Assembly (NCBI RefSeq): GCF_030247195.1
Contig: NC_080670.1
Span: 29,675,997-29,739,996 of the forward strand
DNA from: Topomyia yanbarensis
Taxonomy: Eukaryota > Arthropoda > Insecta > Diptera > Culicidae
Direction: 5' to 3'
DNA: 64,000 nt
The notes beneath the pieces were generated by a model. The model saw only the letters and a program-made list of their open reading frames with translations. It had not been told where the DNA came from and did no database searches. Of the stretch, positions 44,700-55,979 are shown piece after piece (within the stretch, counting starts at the first letter, position 1; each line of letters opens with the position of its first letter). The position numbers and the translations under genes are program-made.

Positions 44700-47640
44700 T
44701 TAATCGACAGCTATTCGCTGCAGTGATCGTTCAAAAGAAACACAAAGAGAGGAGATCAGTGATGGCTCCTACGAGGAACGCCCGATTTAACGTCGAATGT
44801 ATCTAAAAGTGTAGTTAGACGCGTTCAAAATTCACTAACCAGCTTCTTATTGTGTTTGACTCGATTTTCTTTTGCATAACCACGACACACGATGATCGTT
44901 AGAACCAATCAGTAAAAACCCAGCGCAATCAACGCTCGCCATACTCTGTGTTGTGAAAAACCCAATTCGAAATGGTCGAAACCTTATCCTGAACACTGAA
45001 ATTACTATTCTCACTTTACTCAACTCCTGCCTGGTCGGAAAACAGTGGAGAAAATGAAGATTTTAGCTTAAGAAGAGAGCACAAGCAAATCTGTCGAGCA
45101 GTATTCCGAAACGGAAAGTCCATGCAAGCAAACTGTGGCCTAGTAGACGAGAACGAACAACTGCAAATCTTAAGTATCTATTTTGAGGAAAACTTTGCTT
45201 ACTTTGCTTGGAGATCAGTTGACCGTTGCTCTATCGTTCCTTTCGGTTCAATCAGTCAAGTCAGTCCGAGATATCGAAAAACAAACGTCAAGCGGAAGCA
45301 AGTATTCAAAGTCAAATGGAACCTAATAAGAGTAACTATTAAACCGTGAAATTACAATGAAGAAAAATGAGATAATAGTTGAAACATATCAGTTTTCTAG
45401 AAGCAAAATGTGTATTTAAAAAGAACGTAAAATTTAAAAAAATTAAATAAAAAAAAGATTGATTAAACGTAATACTTTTATTAAAGACACAGATGGAGGA
45501 GTAAAACCGTAATTTAAATGCTCACAATGAAGAGTAAAGAAACTACGAAAAGTGTTGTACCTTATCTTAAACCGAAGAATAAACGAGTAAAATAATGGAG
45601 AATTATTAATTAAGTCAAAACTTTACAGTTGCACCTTAGTGTTAAGGTTAAAAGTGTACTACTACTTGGAGAAAGAAACCGAACAAAAACAATAAAATAT
45701 GCCAAAACGTAGAAAGCCGGGAACTAAGGAAACGTAAGTTGAACGCCCCGTGTAAATGTAATACCGTTCATCATTTTGTAAAGGAAGTTTCCTCACTGAT
45801 AAGAAAATGAAAACAAAAAAGACAAACACACACAAATCCTTCAAAGTTGTGCGACGAGCGAAATTGAAAAGTAATATTTAATGACAATCCTGAGTCGGAT
45901 GCGGACGGAAGCGCAGAAGAAGTAAAAAGTAAACCACAGCCTCGTTTTGTAATGTTTGTAAATAGCGGAACCCATTGGCCGCGGCTAACGGGGGATAACC
46001 TGTCAGAAATTAAGAGTAAAAAAAACAAACAAAAATAAATCGATGTGTCTTCACGCTCAATTCTTTCTCACAGCACTTTTTTTTCCTGTGCAAACGAAAC
46101 GATAGTAGCTTACACAAGCAATGACACGCGTCAAAACGAGAAAACATTCGCGCGAGCGCCATCTATCGATCGCTGAACGTAATGCATGACGTCTTTGTTT
46201 ATAAACAATGCAACTATTCTTCCTTCCGACGGCGAACCAATCAATCCTACCGAACGAGTGAGATAATCTAGTGTGCCGGGCACACAAAACACACCTAAAA
46301 AAGCGCGTGCGCACTGAAAGCGGCAACTCACGCTCTCACACATACACACACAACAATTGCTCACAAGTGCGCAGACATTAGTTTCTAGACCCTGAGTTAG
46401 AGTTAGTTTAGCTAGCGTATAGGCCTAAGTTATAGTTGAAGCTCGTTTTTACCTTGTTGAGTGTTTTATTTGTCGAGATTATTAACACTTTAAAAATACG
46501 TTGACGTTTGAGACGGTTCAACGAAAAAAAAAAATTCCCTTAATCTACCCTTAGTTTATTCCTGGTATTTATTTTACTATCAATGATGAAACTGGTTTTC
46601 ACATGAATAATTTACAATCTAGTTCAATTGTTGCAAGTTTTCTGAAAACTTGATTCGTTCGTTAAAACTCTTAGTCTAATGTGCATAGAAGCAGAACAAA
46701 GGCCAAAGCAAAACAAATAACTAACAAACAAAAAAACACACACAGACAAACAAGCAAACAGCTACGAACGCCAGCGGGGCGTCCTAGTTAGCCCTTAACC
46801 CACTCGAAGCGAAACCTTAACAAACTAGAGTTGATTTTTACCCTTAATTTCCAACGTCCAGCTTTTGCTTGCGGATGGTCTCTCTCTCTCTCCGAAAAGT
46901 TTTTCGGACGGCTTTTGAGCTCTCGCTGACCCCTCGAGTAAATCCAACAGAATGAATACATTGTACTTTATTGATTGTTAAACTTAAGTGATTGTAAGTA
47001 AAAAAAAACAAAACAAAGATAATTACCCAGAAAGCCAAACCGAGCGCAAATACCTACTCAATTTGCGCTACACATTTATTACATTAGAGTACGTTATGTC
47101 AAACAAAAAACAACCAGCAATTAATTTGTATTTAATAACAAATAACAGCGAGATGATTCCCTAAAGGACAGAGAAAACGGAAGTTCAACTGAAAAGAAGA
47201 ATAAAAGTGGTGCTCGCCATCTGATCCACGCCAGCAACACACATACAGACACACAAAGTAACAAACAAACAAACAAACAAGCAGAAAATGAGCTACAGAA
47301 TATGGTTCAATGTTTTAACTGTTAGTTTTTAAATGTATGGAATGAAAGCGAGGGCAAGATACGGAAATCCCGATTGAGATCCGATTAGAACAAAACCGAC
47401 AAATGAAAGGAACAAACTGGCTTTATTTTAAGACATCACAGAAATCCACGGCGATTTTGAAGACATTAAATGTTTGTGTGTAACGAACGGAGCTAGATTA
47501 CTATTATCGATAATGCTTTAGACAAAATGACACTGTTCAAATTTCACTTGAAGTGAAACAATTTTTTTTTTCTGTTGATAAAAATAAAAATGCTTAACTT
47601 TGCTTGTTATTGTTTAATTTTCTCCCCTTTTCTTTATGAA
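44700..47640. other. Unique A/C-rich UTR-like sequence; no gene or transposon recognised
   Basis: From about 44950 the sequence is free of recognisable transposon motifs and is full of AAACAAACAAA, CACACACA and AAAATAAA runs, resembling 33975-35830. AATAAA signals lie near 45447 and 47583, and the T-rich stretch after 47590 resembles a downstream element. A TC microsatellite lies near 46879-46893. It may be a distal part of the 3' UTR of the ELM2-SANT gene separated by a transposon cluster, or a UTR of another gene. Short frames have no domains. Confidence 0.3.
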
Positions 47641-47696
47641 TGATTTGGAATCTATTGAAATTATTACCCAATTATGTTGTTTTCGATTGGAATCCA

Positions 47697-47806
47697 ACCA
47701 GTAAGTCGAGCCGGAGTTCTGGCTGGTCTTAGTTAGTATCCGACTCCAGTGACACAACCGATTCTATTTAGCCAGCTTGCCTCATTTTCCGGATGGACTT
47801 ACTGGG
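47697..47806. mobile_element. Small MITE-like element with CCAGTAAGTC inverted ends
   Basis: CCAGTAAGTC (47698-47707) and GACTTACTGG (47796-47805) are exact 10-bp inverted repeats bracketing about 110 bp. The interior has internal GCCGGAGTTCTGGCTGG and CCAGCTTGCC motifs. Sequences with similar CCGGAATTCTGGC cores occur near 33400, 51490 and 55305. Confidence 0.5.
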
Positions 47807-47859
47807 TAGAATAAGTTTATTGTTACAGCTGTAATGCTTATTTTTCGTTGGCAGATGGA

Positions 47860-48275
47860 GACAGATGCCATCAATTATCTGTTCTGGCAAAAAGTAAAAA
47901 AAGCACCCTGTCTTTTACCCAATGGAAAAAAAGGAATAACTAATTTGTGCATAAGGGTACAAGACCTAACTTTGAAAAGTTGGCTTTTAATGTTTTGTGT
48001 TCCACTCGTCAGTAACTGACTCCAACTTGCTGTCGGTTAGACGATGTATCCAAACTAACGCGAAATTGGCGCCAGTTAGACACTAAATCCAAACAGTGCA
48101 CACAACGTGCGTGATCGTCTAAAGCAACTGGCTGGTACCGAGTGATGTCTCGGTTATCCAAGCACAGAAGCTCTAGGTCGCTGACAAGTATAGGGAAACG
48201 CAAACTCGTAGACGTCATGCCAAAAGACAGAGTTCGTTTACCGATATCGTCAGCGACCCAGAGCTGGGGTGGCAT
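47860..48275 (+). repeat. Repeat family X, copy 1
   Basis: The ordered motifs are: GTGCATAAGGGTACAAGACC, ACTCGTCAGTAACTGACTCC, GTCGGTTAGACGATGTATCC, CCAGTTAGACACTAAATCCA, TACCGAGTGATGTCTCGGTT, AGCACAGAAG, and then GGGGTGGCATTACACATCTC. Diverged copies lie at 50595-51035 (direct), 51025-51393 (inverted) and 54640-54830 (inverted). There is no protein-coding frame. Its class is unknown; the motif order suggests a non-autonomous mobile unit. Confidence 0.6.
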
Positions 48276-49765
48276 TACACATCTCGATTCGATTTAAATT
48301 CTATCGACTCGACCTTGTTTCGCATTATGTATTTCGAACCGAGCTCGAAAGTAAATTTTCGTTAGAGTTCGCTCGAAGAAGTACTAGATTATCGAGAAGT
48401 GTTGGCATTATGGAACCAAAACAATCGAACTCGAAAGCGAATCGAGTCGAACGTATTTGCTCGATAGTTTTATTGCTGTCGACTGTCGTTCTAGATTATG
48501 ATTTGTGTTTTTATTTCATGTCATTCTTCAATTGGTTAACAATCGGAATACTTAGAGGATATAAAATTACCAAAAGGTGTAAAAAGCTCCCACGTCCTTT
48601 GAGCTACTGTATGTTGTATCTATTTTCACCATCAGGAACATACTTTTTTTTTGAAAAAGTAATACTAAATATTGCTAATAAATTATCCTACACCACGTAA
48701 TAATAAAAAAGGGTTACAACAAATCGTTGGAGCAAAGTGAAGACACCTTGACTTGTCTAATCGCTATTTGATAGATGAATAGAATCACAATCATTCTTGA
48801 TTTCAAAGTGGTGATTTAAACAATTTTATATTCTAATTGATGCATTTGCTCCCGACTATACCTCAATTGTTTTCAAATTCACAATATAGCCTTGAATTCA
48901 ATGCCATAATGTACGCTTTCTACACCAACAGAATTAGGGTTATATCGTCATTTATATTAAATGCATGAAAATTCAGAATATTTTCTTATATAGCAAAGAA
49001 TTTTGAATCAAATTGAATTACTAACAAATTTGAATGCATCAACCGATTAAAAATTATGCCATCTACAATTTCTGGAAACACTTCATTTTGATTGTGTTCT
49101 CCCTATCTCTAGTTGTGTGCTATAACAAAATAATTAACTAACAAGTACTCGAAAAACGCCGCAAACACGAAAACCAATTTTTGTCTTGACTATTTCAACT
49201 AAAAATGACTATTTTAGTGAACTAGTTTTTAAATTTTTGCGTCATCAATAGGGATCTTTAGGGGTGTGCGGGTTAAGGCATATTCTGATGCAGATTAGTA
49301 CCGTGAGTTAACATCTCAGTCCTTTTTCAATTTTTTGGCCCGAAACTATTGAAAAAAACATTTTTTAGTTTATTTCCTTTCATGACAATAACACATCCAA
49401 ACCCATGCGACTTGCACGACTCTATAGGTTGCCTTATCAGATCTACCATAGTATGCTAGCGGATTGACAAAGTACCAGATCATGCTGTGTGGAGTGCTGT
49501 CCCGGTTAACAATGAGGCGAACGAGATATTTGCAGATACGTCATTTAGTAGGACAACTGTCAGTTTGCTGGTTGAATTTAATTTTGTTTTTTAAATTTAA
49601 AAATCCTAAAAGAATAATTAAGGTTTAAGAATGATATGAGTGTGCTCGTATGGACACCCGCTACCAATACATATGAAAAACTGGCACAATTTTTCTAAAT
49701 TAAAGATCCTTATTGCTGAAAAAAATTGTTGCTTTTGGAAGCTATCAGTTTCCTGAAAAAAAACC
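48276..49765. other. No gene recognised; decayed repeat at left edge
   Basis: TCGATTCGATT and CTCGAAAG motifs at 48280-48480 resemble, in inverse, the sequence at 54490-54650. The rest is AT-rich with no domain. A 143-codon frame at 48269-48700 overlaps the repeat and is not credible as a gene. Confidence 0.4.
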
Positions 49766-49885
49766 CTGAAAATAGGGTTACCAACCGTCCTTATTTTAAA
49801 GGACATGTCCTTATTTTCGAGGTTTTTGGAAAGCGTCCTTATTTTACTTCAAATGTCCTTATTTTTAGTCCTAGACCTAGGCATA

Positions 49886-50411
49886 TACAGGGTGGTTCAA
49901 CATGATGTTTTTTAACAGGGCATGTCATGTTATTGTAGTTTAGTATTGTATGCCACCACAGTTATTCAACTATATTTCGAAAATCACCGATCTGTGAGAA
50001 ATGTGTTTCGTGCACTCCGACCATAATATGGTCGACATAATCGGCCAACTGACTTTCCTAATCAAAGAGTAAAAGTTGCAGTTCTCGTTATTGGATGATT
50101 AGCGAACAAATCGACCACATCCAGCACGCATTGCAGAAAACATCGCGGCGGTGACATTCCCAAGCATTGGAAACCAACATTACTCGACTAATTAGCCAGA
50201 TACCACTTGAAATACTCGAACCCGTCATCAAAAATTGGACCAGTTGAATGGACTACCTCAAGCGCCAACATGGCCAACATTTAAAAGGAATTGTTTTCAA
50301 ACAATAAATGGCAAAAAATGTTCTTTCGATTGATAAATAAACATTTCGCGATTTATTTGATTTTTCAAAATTTTGCGAGATCAAAAAAACGTCATGATGA
50401 GCCACCCTGTA
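49886..50411 (+). mobile_element. Deleted IS630/Tc1/mariner-type transposon
   Basis: The left end TACAGGGTGGTTCAACATGA (49886 on) and the right end (to 50411) are inverted repeats of about 27 bp with few mismatches (right, inverted: TACAGGGTGGCTCATCATGA). The flanking TA fits this superfamily. Near 50238-50310 the plus strand reads WTS, a stop, then MDYLKRQHGQHLKGIVFKQ and a stop, like the C-terminal end of a DDE transposase of this group. Upstream coding sequence is mostly deleted and stop-ridden, so the 526-bp copy is dead. Confidence 0.75.
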
Positions 50412-50594
50412 TTAAATTATTCAGATCAACTTCATTCCAAGAGAATCAATTTCAATTGTCAATTTCAAATACTTCCAGCGATTGTTTTTGTTAATGCATA
50501 CTCTCTGCGACTCATTCCAACCAAAAGTTCTTTTACTCAAATGTAACCAAAATTTGTTGGATAGCTCGATATGAGGTTTGGCCAAATTGGTTAT

Positions 50595-51392
50595 GCAAAT
50601 TCCCAAATGGGAAAATTTTGGACGATACCAAATTTTTTGTGCATAAGGACACATACCTTACATAAAGTACGGTTTTTGTTTTAGTGTTTCGGATTCTCCT
50701 CGTCAGTAACTAGCACCAACTGGGTGTCTAGTTAGACGATGTATCTAAGCTAGTACCCAAATTAGCACTAGTTAGACACTAAAATCCAAAAAGTCACACG
50801 TCTTGCGTGAACACTAAACAACTGGCTTATACCGAGTGATGTCTCGATAGTAAGCACAGAAGTTCTGTTTGCCGACGAAGAATATGAACCGAAACTGTCT
50901 TATGGTTTGAAGACCCAAACGCCTGAGATTATGCAAATTCCCAAATGGGAAAATTTTGGACGATACCAAATTTTTTGTGCATAAGGACACATACCTTACA
51001 TAAAGTACGGTTTTTGTTTTAGTGTTTCGGATTCGGACTAAAACAAAAACCGTACTTTATGTAAGGTATGTGTCCTTATGCACAAAAAATTTGGTATCGT
51101 CCAAAATTTTCCCATTTGGGAATTTGCATAATCTCAGGCGTTTGGGTCTTCAAACCATAAGACAGTTTCGGTTCATATTCTTCGTCGGCAAACAGAACTT
51201 CTGTGCTTACTATCGAGACATCACTCGGTATAAGCCAGTTGTTTAGTGTTCACGCAAGACGTGTGACTTTTTGGATTTTAGTGTCTAACTAGTGCTAATT
51301 TGGGTACTAGCTTAGATACATCGTCTAACTAGACACCCAGTTGGTGCTAGTTACTGACGAGGAGAATCCGAAACACTAAAACAAAAACCGTA
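50595..51392. mobile_element. Palindromic insertion with 357-bp identical arms
   Basis: 50667-51023 and 51037-51393 are reverse complements and read as identical, separated by 13 bases (GTTTCGGATTCGG). Within the left arm a 106-bp direct repeat (50591-50696 and 50929-51034, starting TTATGCAAATTCCC) brackets a 232-bp core of repeat family X. The whole insertion is flanked by CAAATTGGTTAT at 50583-50594 and 51393-51404, which looks like a 12-bp target-site duplication (its last four bases overlap the direct repeat). No coding frame. A foldback transposon, a recent inverted duplication and an assembly artefact are all possible. Confidence 0.8.
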
Positions 51393-51820
51393 CAAATTGG
51401 TTATCTTTGTTCAATATTGGCACTACACCATTTCAATTTGTCTAGATCAAGATTCAACGTCCCAGTTCAACTGCTGGAAAATAAGCCAGAATCCCGGCTT
51501 TTTCAGAATTCTGGCTCAAGTGACAACTGATTCAGGTTCCAATTCCTAATAGATTTGGCAGGGATGTCCTTAATTTGCTTTCAGTCCATTTGGTAACCCT
51601 ACTGAAAACCAAAATTTTAATAAAAAATTAGCCATTTTTATTGAAAAGGGCGGTTTGCTCGCTATGAATATTTCCCAAATGATTTGATATAAGCGGTTTC
51701 TGCAGATAATACGGAATGTATCATGCGACTGAGGTCCGAATAAGAGACACTACCAGCTAGGCATTACGATGTTACGGTGCTTGAACTTAAACAGCGAGAT
51801 TTATTAAAATTTTGTGGTAA

Positions 51821-51981
51821 CCCGATCAGAAACACATAACAAAAATATTTCAAAAACATATCTCGCGTTGTCACTTGTTATAATTTTCTGTTATTTTAAC
51901 TACTAACGAGACCTAATTTATAACACAATTTGTTATGAAAATTGCATTCTGTTTTAAACTTGTTATTTCATTCTGATCGGG
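51821..51981. mobile_element. Small MITE with CCCGATCAGAA inverted ends
   Basis: CCCGATCAGAAACACATAAC (51821 on) and its inverse ending CTGATCGGG at 51981 (inverted: CCCGATCAGAATGAAATAAC) form TIRs of about 22 bp with few mismatches. The interior is AT-rich with repeated TTGTTAT/ATAACAA motifs. 161 bp long, non-coding. Target duplication unclear. Confidence 0.75.
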
Positions 51982-53049
51982 AAGAAGCTCAAGAATACAG
52001 TTATATCAAACTAAAATAATACCCAAGCATTGAAAAAAGGTGGTAAGGGTGAGTGACGTGAACAAATTATGAACATGTTTGGGTCAATTTATTTACCACT
52101 ATCACTATTTTTATTCTGTGAATTTGACGCTCATCGAAAAAAAACAACCCAGTCAAAAAGGGCAAGTTGCTGGCTAACGAGGGGCTATTTGCTAACTCGG
52201 ATGCGCTAATTGCCCCTCAATTTGCCAGCAAATTACTGGCAATTAGGGGACTATTCCAAATGCAACATTTGGGTGATTTGCCGCCGTCATTTTTAGCCGC
52301 TCTATCCGCCCTTAATCGCCCCCAAATCGCCCAGGGAACGCGCCATTTAATCGCTCTTAATTGCCCAATATGAAAATTATAAATATTACTTATTTTCGGA
52401 TTCATTATCTACTCACATAAACTTATCACTACACTAGGTAATCAGCACCAAACTATAGGAAGAATCACTGGTGAAATAGGCAGTGCACACAAAAACTTAC
52501 CACTTATTAAGAGTTTAGGTCAGATATCTTGTGCCACTATATTTACACACGATTCCACAATTTCTCACATTCATTGGCTAAATGAAGTGCACTAGACAAA
52601 CAAAATACAAGCGAGAACACGCCAATCGTTTAAAAAAAAAAACTATTTTAAGTTTAAGCCAAACCTGAACCCCCATGTTTGAAAAATGCAAAGTCCTTTT
52701 CAGCCGCCAGAAAATTTGTCTAAGTGTTGAAATTGCCTTTAAATCGCATTCGCAAATTGCATTTGTTCCTAGGGGCAATTAACACAGGCGAGTTGAGTTA
52801 AACGTCAAACTGTTTAAATCACCTGACCATGTTCGCCCGCTTTTTTTTTTGACCGGAAAACTGCAATTTTGATTACACTGAAAAAAATTCTTAGGTGGAC
52901 TTAAAATTATCGTACGATGAACAAAACCATTACACGTTTTCTGCAACGAAGCATTTTCGTGCATTGTAAATAGTTCGTTTCGTCTAATTCACGAACTGAA
53001 AAAATGGCATCTGGATGAAATAAAAGTTGAGTAGTTTTACATATTTAAT
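51982..53049. other. No gene recognised
   Basis: 52150-52380 is built from repeated words such as GCCCCTCAATT, AATCGCCC and CAATTAGGGG, suggesting the edge of an unrecognised transposon. The remaining sequence is AT-rich and has no domain. Confidence 0.35.
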
Positions 53050-53870
53050 GTACGGGTTATTCCACGTCAAATTTACAACCACAATTTCAATTCCTACCAA
53101 AAAAATTTCTTGCATTCTTAGCACAAAATAATTGACATCTATTTTTTGTTTTGGCTGAATACGATAGATTTTTTTTTTCAAGTTATGAGTTTTTGAATTT
53201 TATGAATTGGGCCATTTTTAAACCATTCAAAATTTATTAATAATAAAAAGTGCGTTTTCGAATGAGCTCACCAATAAAAATCTGATATAGTTTTTTGTTA
53301 TTTATGTTATGGATTCTGAAAATGTTAGAAACATATTGAAAAAACAAGCTTGGACTAATAAGTTTTTGATTCTATGAAAACATTTATAATTATATTAATA
53401 ACCGTATTACTTTACGAGATATTTCAATTAAAACTGGCCCATAACATAGCGTTTAATATAAAATTGCCCTTCTTAATGTTATAATTGTAATATCTCGCAA
53501 AACATTTTGAGATCCACTGCAAAAATTTTACGCAGTATTTTAAACATGATTTTTATTATTTGAAGAAAAAATAAGCAAAAAAATTGATGCAACTTTAAAA
53601 AAAGTCTCAATTTTTGCGGCAAGCTAATGCGAAAATGCAACTTATTAAATTTAATATTTTTTCCATGCATCAAATAATTTCCGAGCTATAAGCGATTGAA
53701 AAATGTTCAAGTTTTCTAACTTCAAAAGTTTAAAGCTCATACCTTGAAGTAAACATTATATTCAGCCATAACAAAAATACCTGTCGAATATTTTTAGCTA
53801 CAGAATGCAAGAAAAAAATTTGGAAAGAGCTAAAATTTTATTTGTATATCTGACGTTGATTGGCCCGTAC
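53050..53870. mobile_element. Long-TIR foldback element
   Basis: The left arm from GTACGGG (53050) and the right arm ending CCCGTAC (53870) match over about 120 bp as imperfect inverted repeats. Both contain CGTCARATWTACAA, then TTTCTTGCATTC, then a GGCTGAATA motif near the inner end. The interior is very AT-rich and non-coding. 821 bp. No target duplication could be read. Confidence 0.7.
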
Positions 53871-54164
53871 GGTGTTATCATCGATGTCTAAACTATTTTT
53901 CGTGAATGAAATGAAATGATTCGTCTTTTATCAATTGTTTTATATAGTATAAATATTTTTGGAAAGGGTAAATTTATTTTTCGTACATGAAAGGAAAAAA
54001 AATCGTATTTCTACGTATAAATCGGATCTTTTTGGACCGATGTTTGACAACATCGGTTTTATTTCAAAGTGCTCACCCCTATTGTGTACTAGAAAAAAAA
54101 TTTTATATTTGCGAAACTTATCCATATATATTTCGATAACAATCAACTAAAAATAAATTAAAAC

Positions 54165-54407
54165 AATTCTCGACAAACATTTGATTACGGCCTAAAAGCC
54201 AACTGTCAAAATCCACTTTGAATGGAAATTCCAGAAAAACCGTTACTAGTCGAACACAGTTCACAACAGTTTATGAAAGAGAAAACTTTTCTCTTTCGTT
54301 TATTATCAACATCTGTGATTGGCATGTAACGGTTTGTCCGGAATTTCCATTCAAAGTGGATTTTGACAGTTGGCTTTTAGGCCGTAATCATATGTTTGTC
54401 GAGAATT
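54165..54407. mobile_element. Foldback MITE, copy 1
   Basis: AATTCTCGACAAACAT (54165-54180) and its inverse at 54392-54407 open arms of about 83 bp (54165-54247 and 54324-54407) that pair almost perfectly, through TGATTACGGCCTAAAAGCCA and CCACTTTGAATGGAAATTCC. The central loop contains GAAAGAGAAAACTTTTCTC. A diverged second copy lies at 61311-61549. Non-coding. Confidence 0.88.
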
Positions 54408-54479
54408 CCTATATTTTACCAAAGTTGGTTTTATGAAACTTATTCGTAGCAGAATTAAAAATATTTTTTCTCAGTGTAT

Positions 54480-54880
54480 ACTCCTATTTGACAGTTTGCG
54501 CTCGAACAGGCGGTCGAAATCTAGTACCGCAATCTAACAAGCTCGAACGCTTGGTCGAATGCGATACGTAATGCCGCAATTTAGTCGAAACGACTTCAAA
54601 ACGTTTCGAATCGAGTCACTCGAATCGAGATGCGGAATGCCACCCCTGCTGTGCTTGGATAACCGAGACATCACTCGGTACCACCCAGTTGCTTTAGGCG
54701 TTTACACACGTTGTTTGATCTGTTTGGATTTAGTGTGTAACTGGTGTCAATTCGGTGTTAGCTTGGATACATCATCTAACTGACAGCAAGTTGGTGACAG
54801 TTATTGGCGAGTGGAATACAAAATATTAAAAAAACGAACTTTTCAATGAAAAATTATTTATTTTGGATTATTGTTGAATT
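54480..54880 (-). repeat. Repeat family X, copy 4 (inverted) with adjoining TCGA-rich segment
   Basis: TAACCGAGACATCACTCGGT, TTTGGATTTAGTGTGTAACT, TGGATACATCATCTAACTGA and TGGTGACAGTTATTGGCGAG follow in the inverse order of copy 1 at 47860-48275. The segment GAATCGAGATGCGGAATGCC before it is likewise the inverse of the one following copy 1. The two copies therefore face each other across about 6 kb. Confidence 0.6.
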
Positions 54881-55945
54881 TTTTGTTTCACAATGCTGAC
54901 AGTTTTATTTAGCACAAGCAGTTTTGGCCATAGTTGGTACTGAAATGTGGAATTTAGGCACTTTATTTTGATAGATTTCGTATTGTTGTGTACAAGGATT
55001 TAAAAAAAAAACTACCTGAAATTGAGTTGGTGCAAGAATAGCGTGAATACACCCAAAATCCGACGGATATGTTTCTATTACTTTTAAGTATGATTTTATT
55101 GTCTTTTCGGTAACAGACTACGCAATTGCGCATTGCGGTATTAAACTCATATTGCCGCAAAGGCAGTAAACGGTGGAATTGCGAATTTCGGTTGCTGTTC
55201 ATGTATGTGTATCACACAACCACACTTTTTCAGTATGTGTCTCTGTCCGTATGTGGGATAATTCGGTCGATTTCTATGATAGTGTTAGTATCGGGTCAAA
55301 CCTACCGGAATTCTGGCGGATTTCTGCCCAAATTCATGCTGGAATTACGGATTTTTTAACTGGGTAGGTTGGAGAGCGAAATAAAAATTTTGGCCAGTTT
55401 CCGGATTCGGCACAGTTCCCAAACCCGGACCTCCCGGATCCGGACCAGTCCCTGGATCTAGCCCATCCCCTTTTCCCCTTCCCAGGTCCGGACCTGAACC
55501 AGGCCCAGACTTGGTGCTTAGATTTAGACAAGGATCTGGATCCGGACTCTCGGCTCCAATGCAATGGATCCAAACCGTAGGTCTTGCTTCCCGTACATGA
55601 CGGGAAGGACTGTGCATGTTTTGTGCAGTCACTGCCTTGCTGTTGACGTCCGTGATAGAAAAGATATTTCAATTTAACACCGACTGAAAGACCCCACCAC
55701 TATTCCGGGTCGGTTTTTTTTCTGACTGCATTGAAGCTAGCCGAGTGTGACCCGATCTTCAAATACGGAATGTGTCGTTTAGAGAAAATCGAAACTCTTT
55801 ATCCACATTGTGCGCAATACAATAACAAGTGAAGTGCTACACACCTCCAGACAATCCGACGCGTTAATTTGGGGAATTTTCTGTTGGGACCGTTTTAGTA
55901 TTAACCGACTTGCTATTAGAGCATTTTTTCTTATTACCGTAAAAG
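54881..55945. other. No gene; GC-rich GGATCCGGACC-type low-complexity patch
   Basis: 55398-55550 consists of degenerate CCGGATCCGGACC and CAGGTCCGGACC motifs in AT-rich surroundings. It may be a decayed 5' UTR or internal tandem repeat of a retrotransposon. Around 55300-55370 there is a sequence related to the MITE core at 47697. No domain was seen. Confidence 0.35.
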
Positions 55946-55979
55946 TATGACGGCCGAGTTTTGGGTGTACGATCTAGCA

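Larger units (their letters stand above)
49773..51601. mobile_element. hAT-like non-autonomous element hosting two nested insertions
   Basis: The left end TAGGGTTACCAA (49773-49784) and the right end TTGGTAACCCTA (51590-51601) are perfect 12-bp inverted repeats, flanked by CTGAAAA on both sides (49766-49772 and 51602-51608). A 7-8-bp duplication fits hAT-type transposition. The left subterminal part repeats GTCCTTATTTT four times (49794-49868) and the right one has GTCCTTAATTTG in inverse context. No transposase remains. The interior carries the mariner-type element (49886-50411) and the palindromic insertion (50595-51392). Confidence 0.7.

Noticed and set aside
48269..48700. 143-codon plus-strand frame
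   Set aside because: It overlaps the TCGA-rich dispersed repeat and has no domain.
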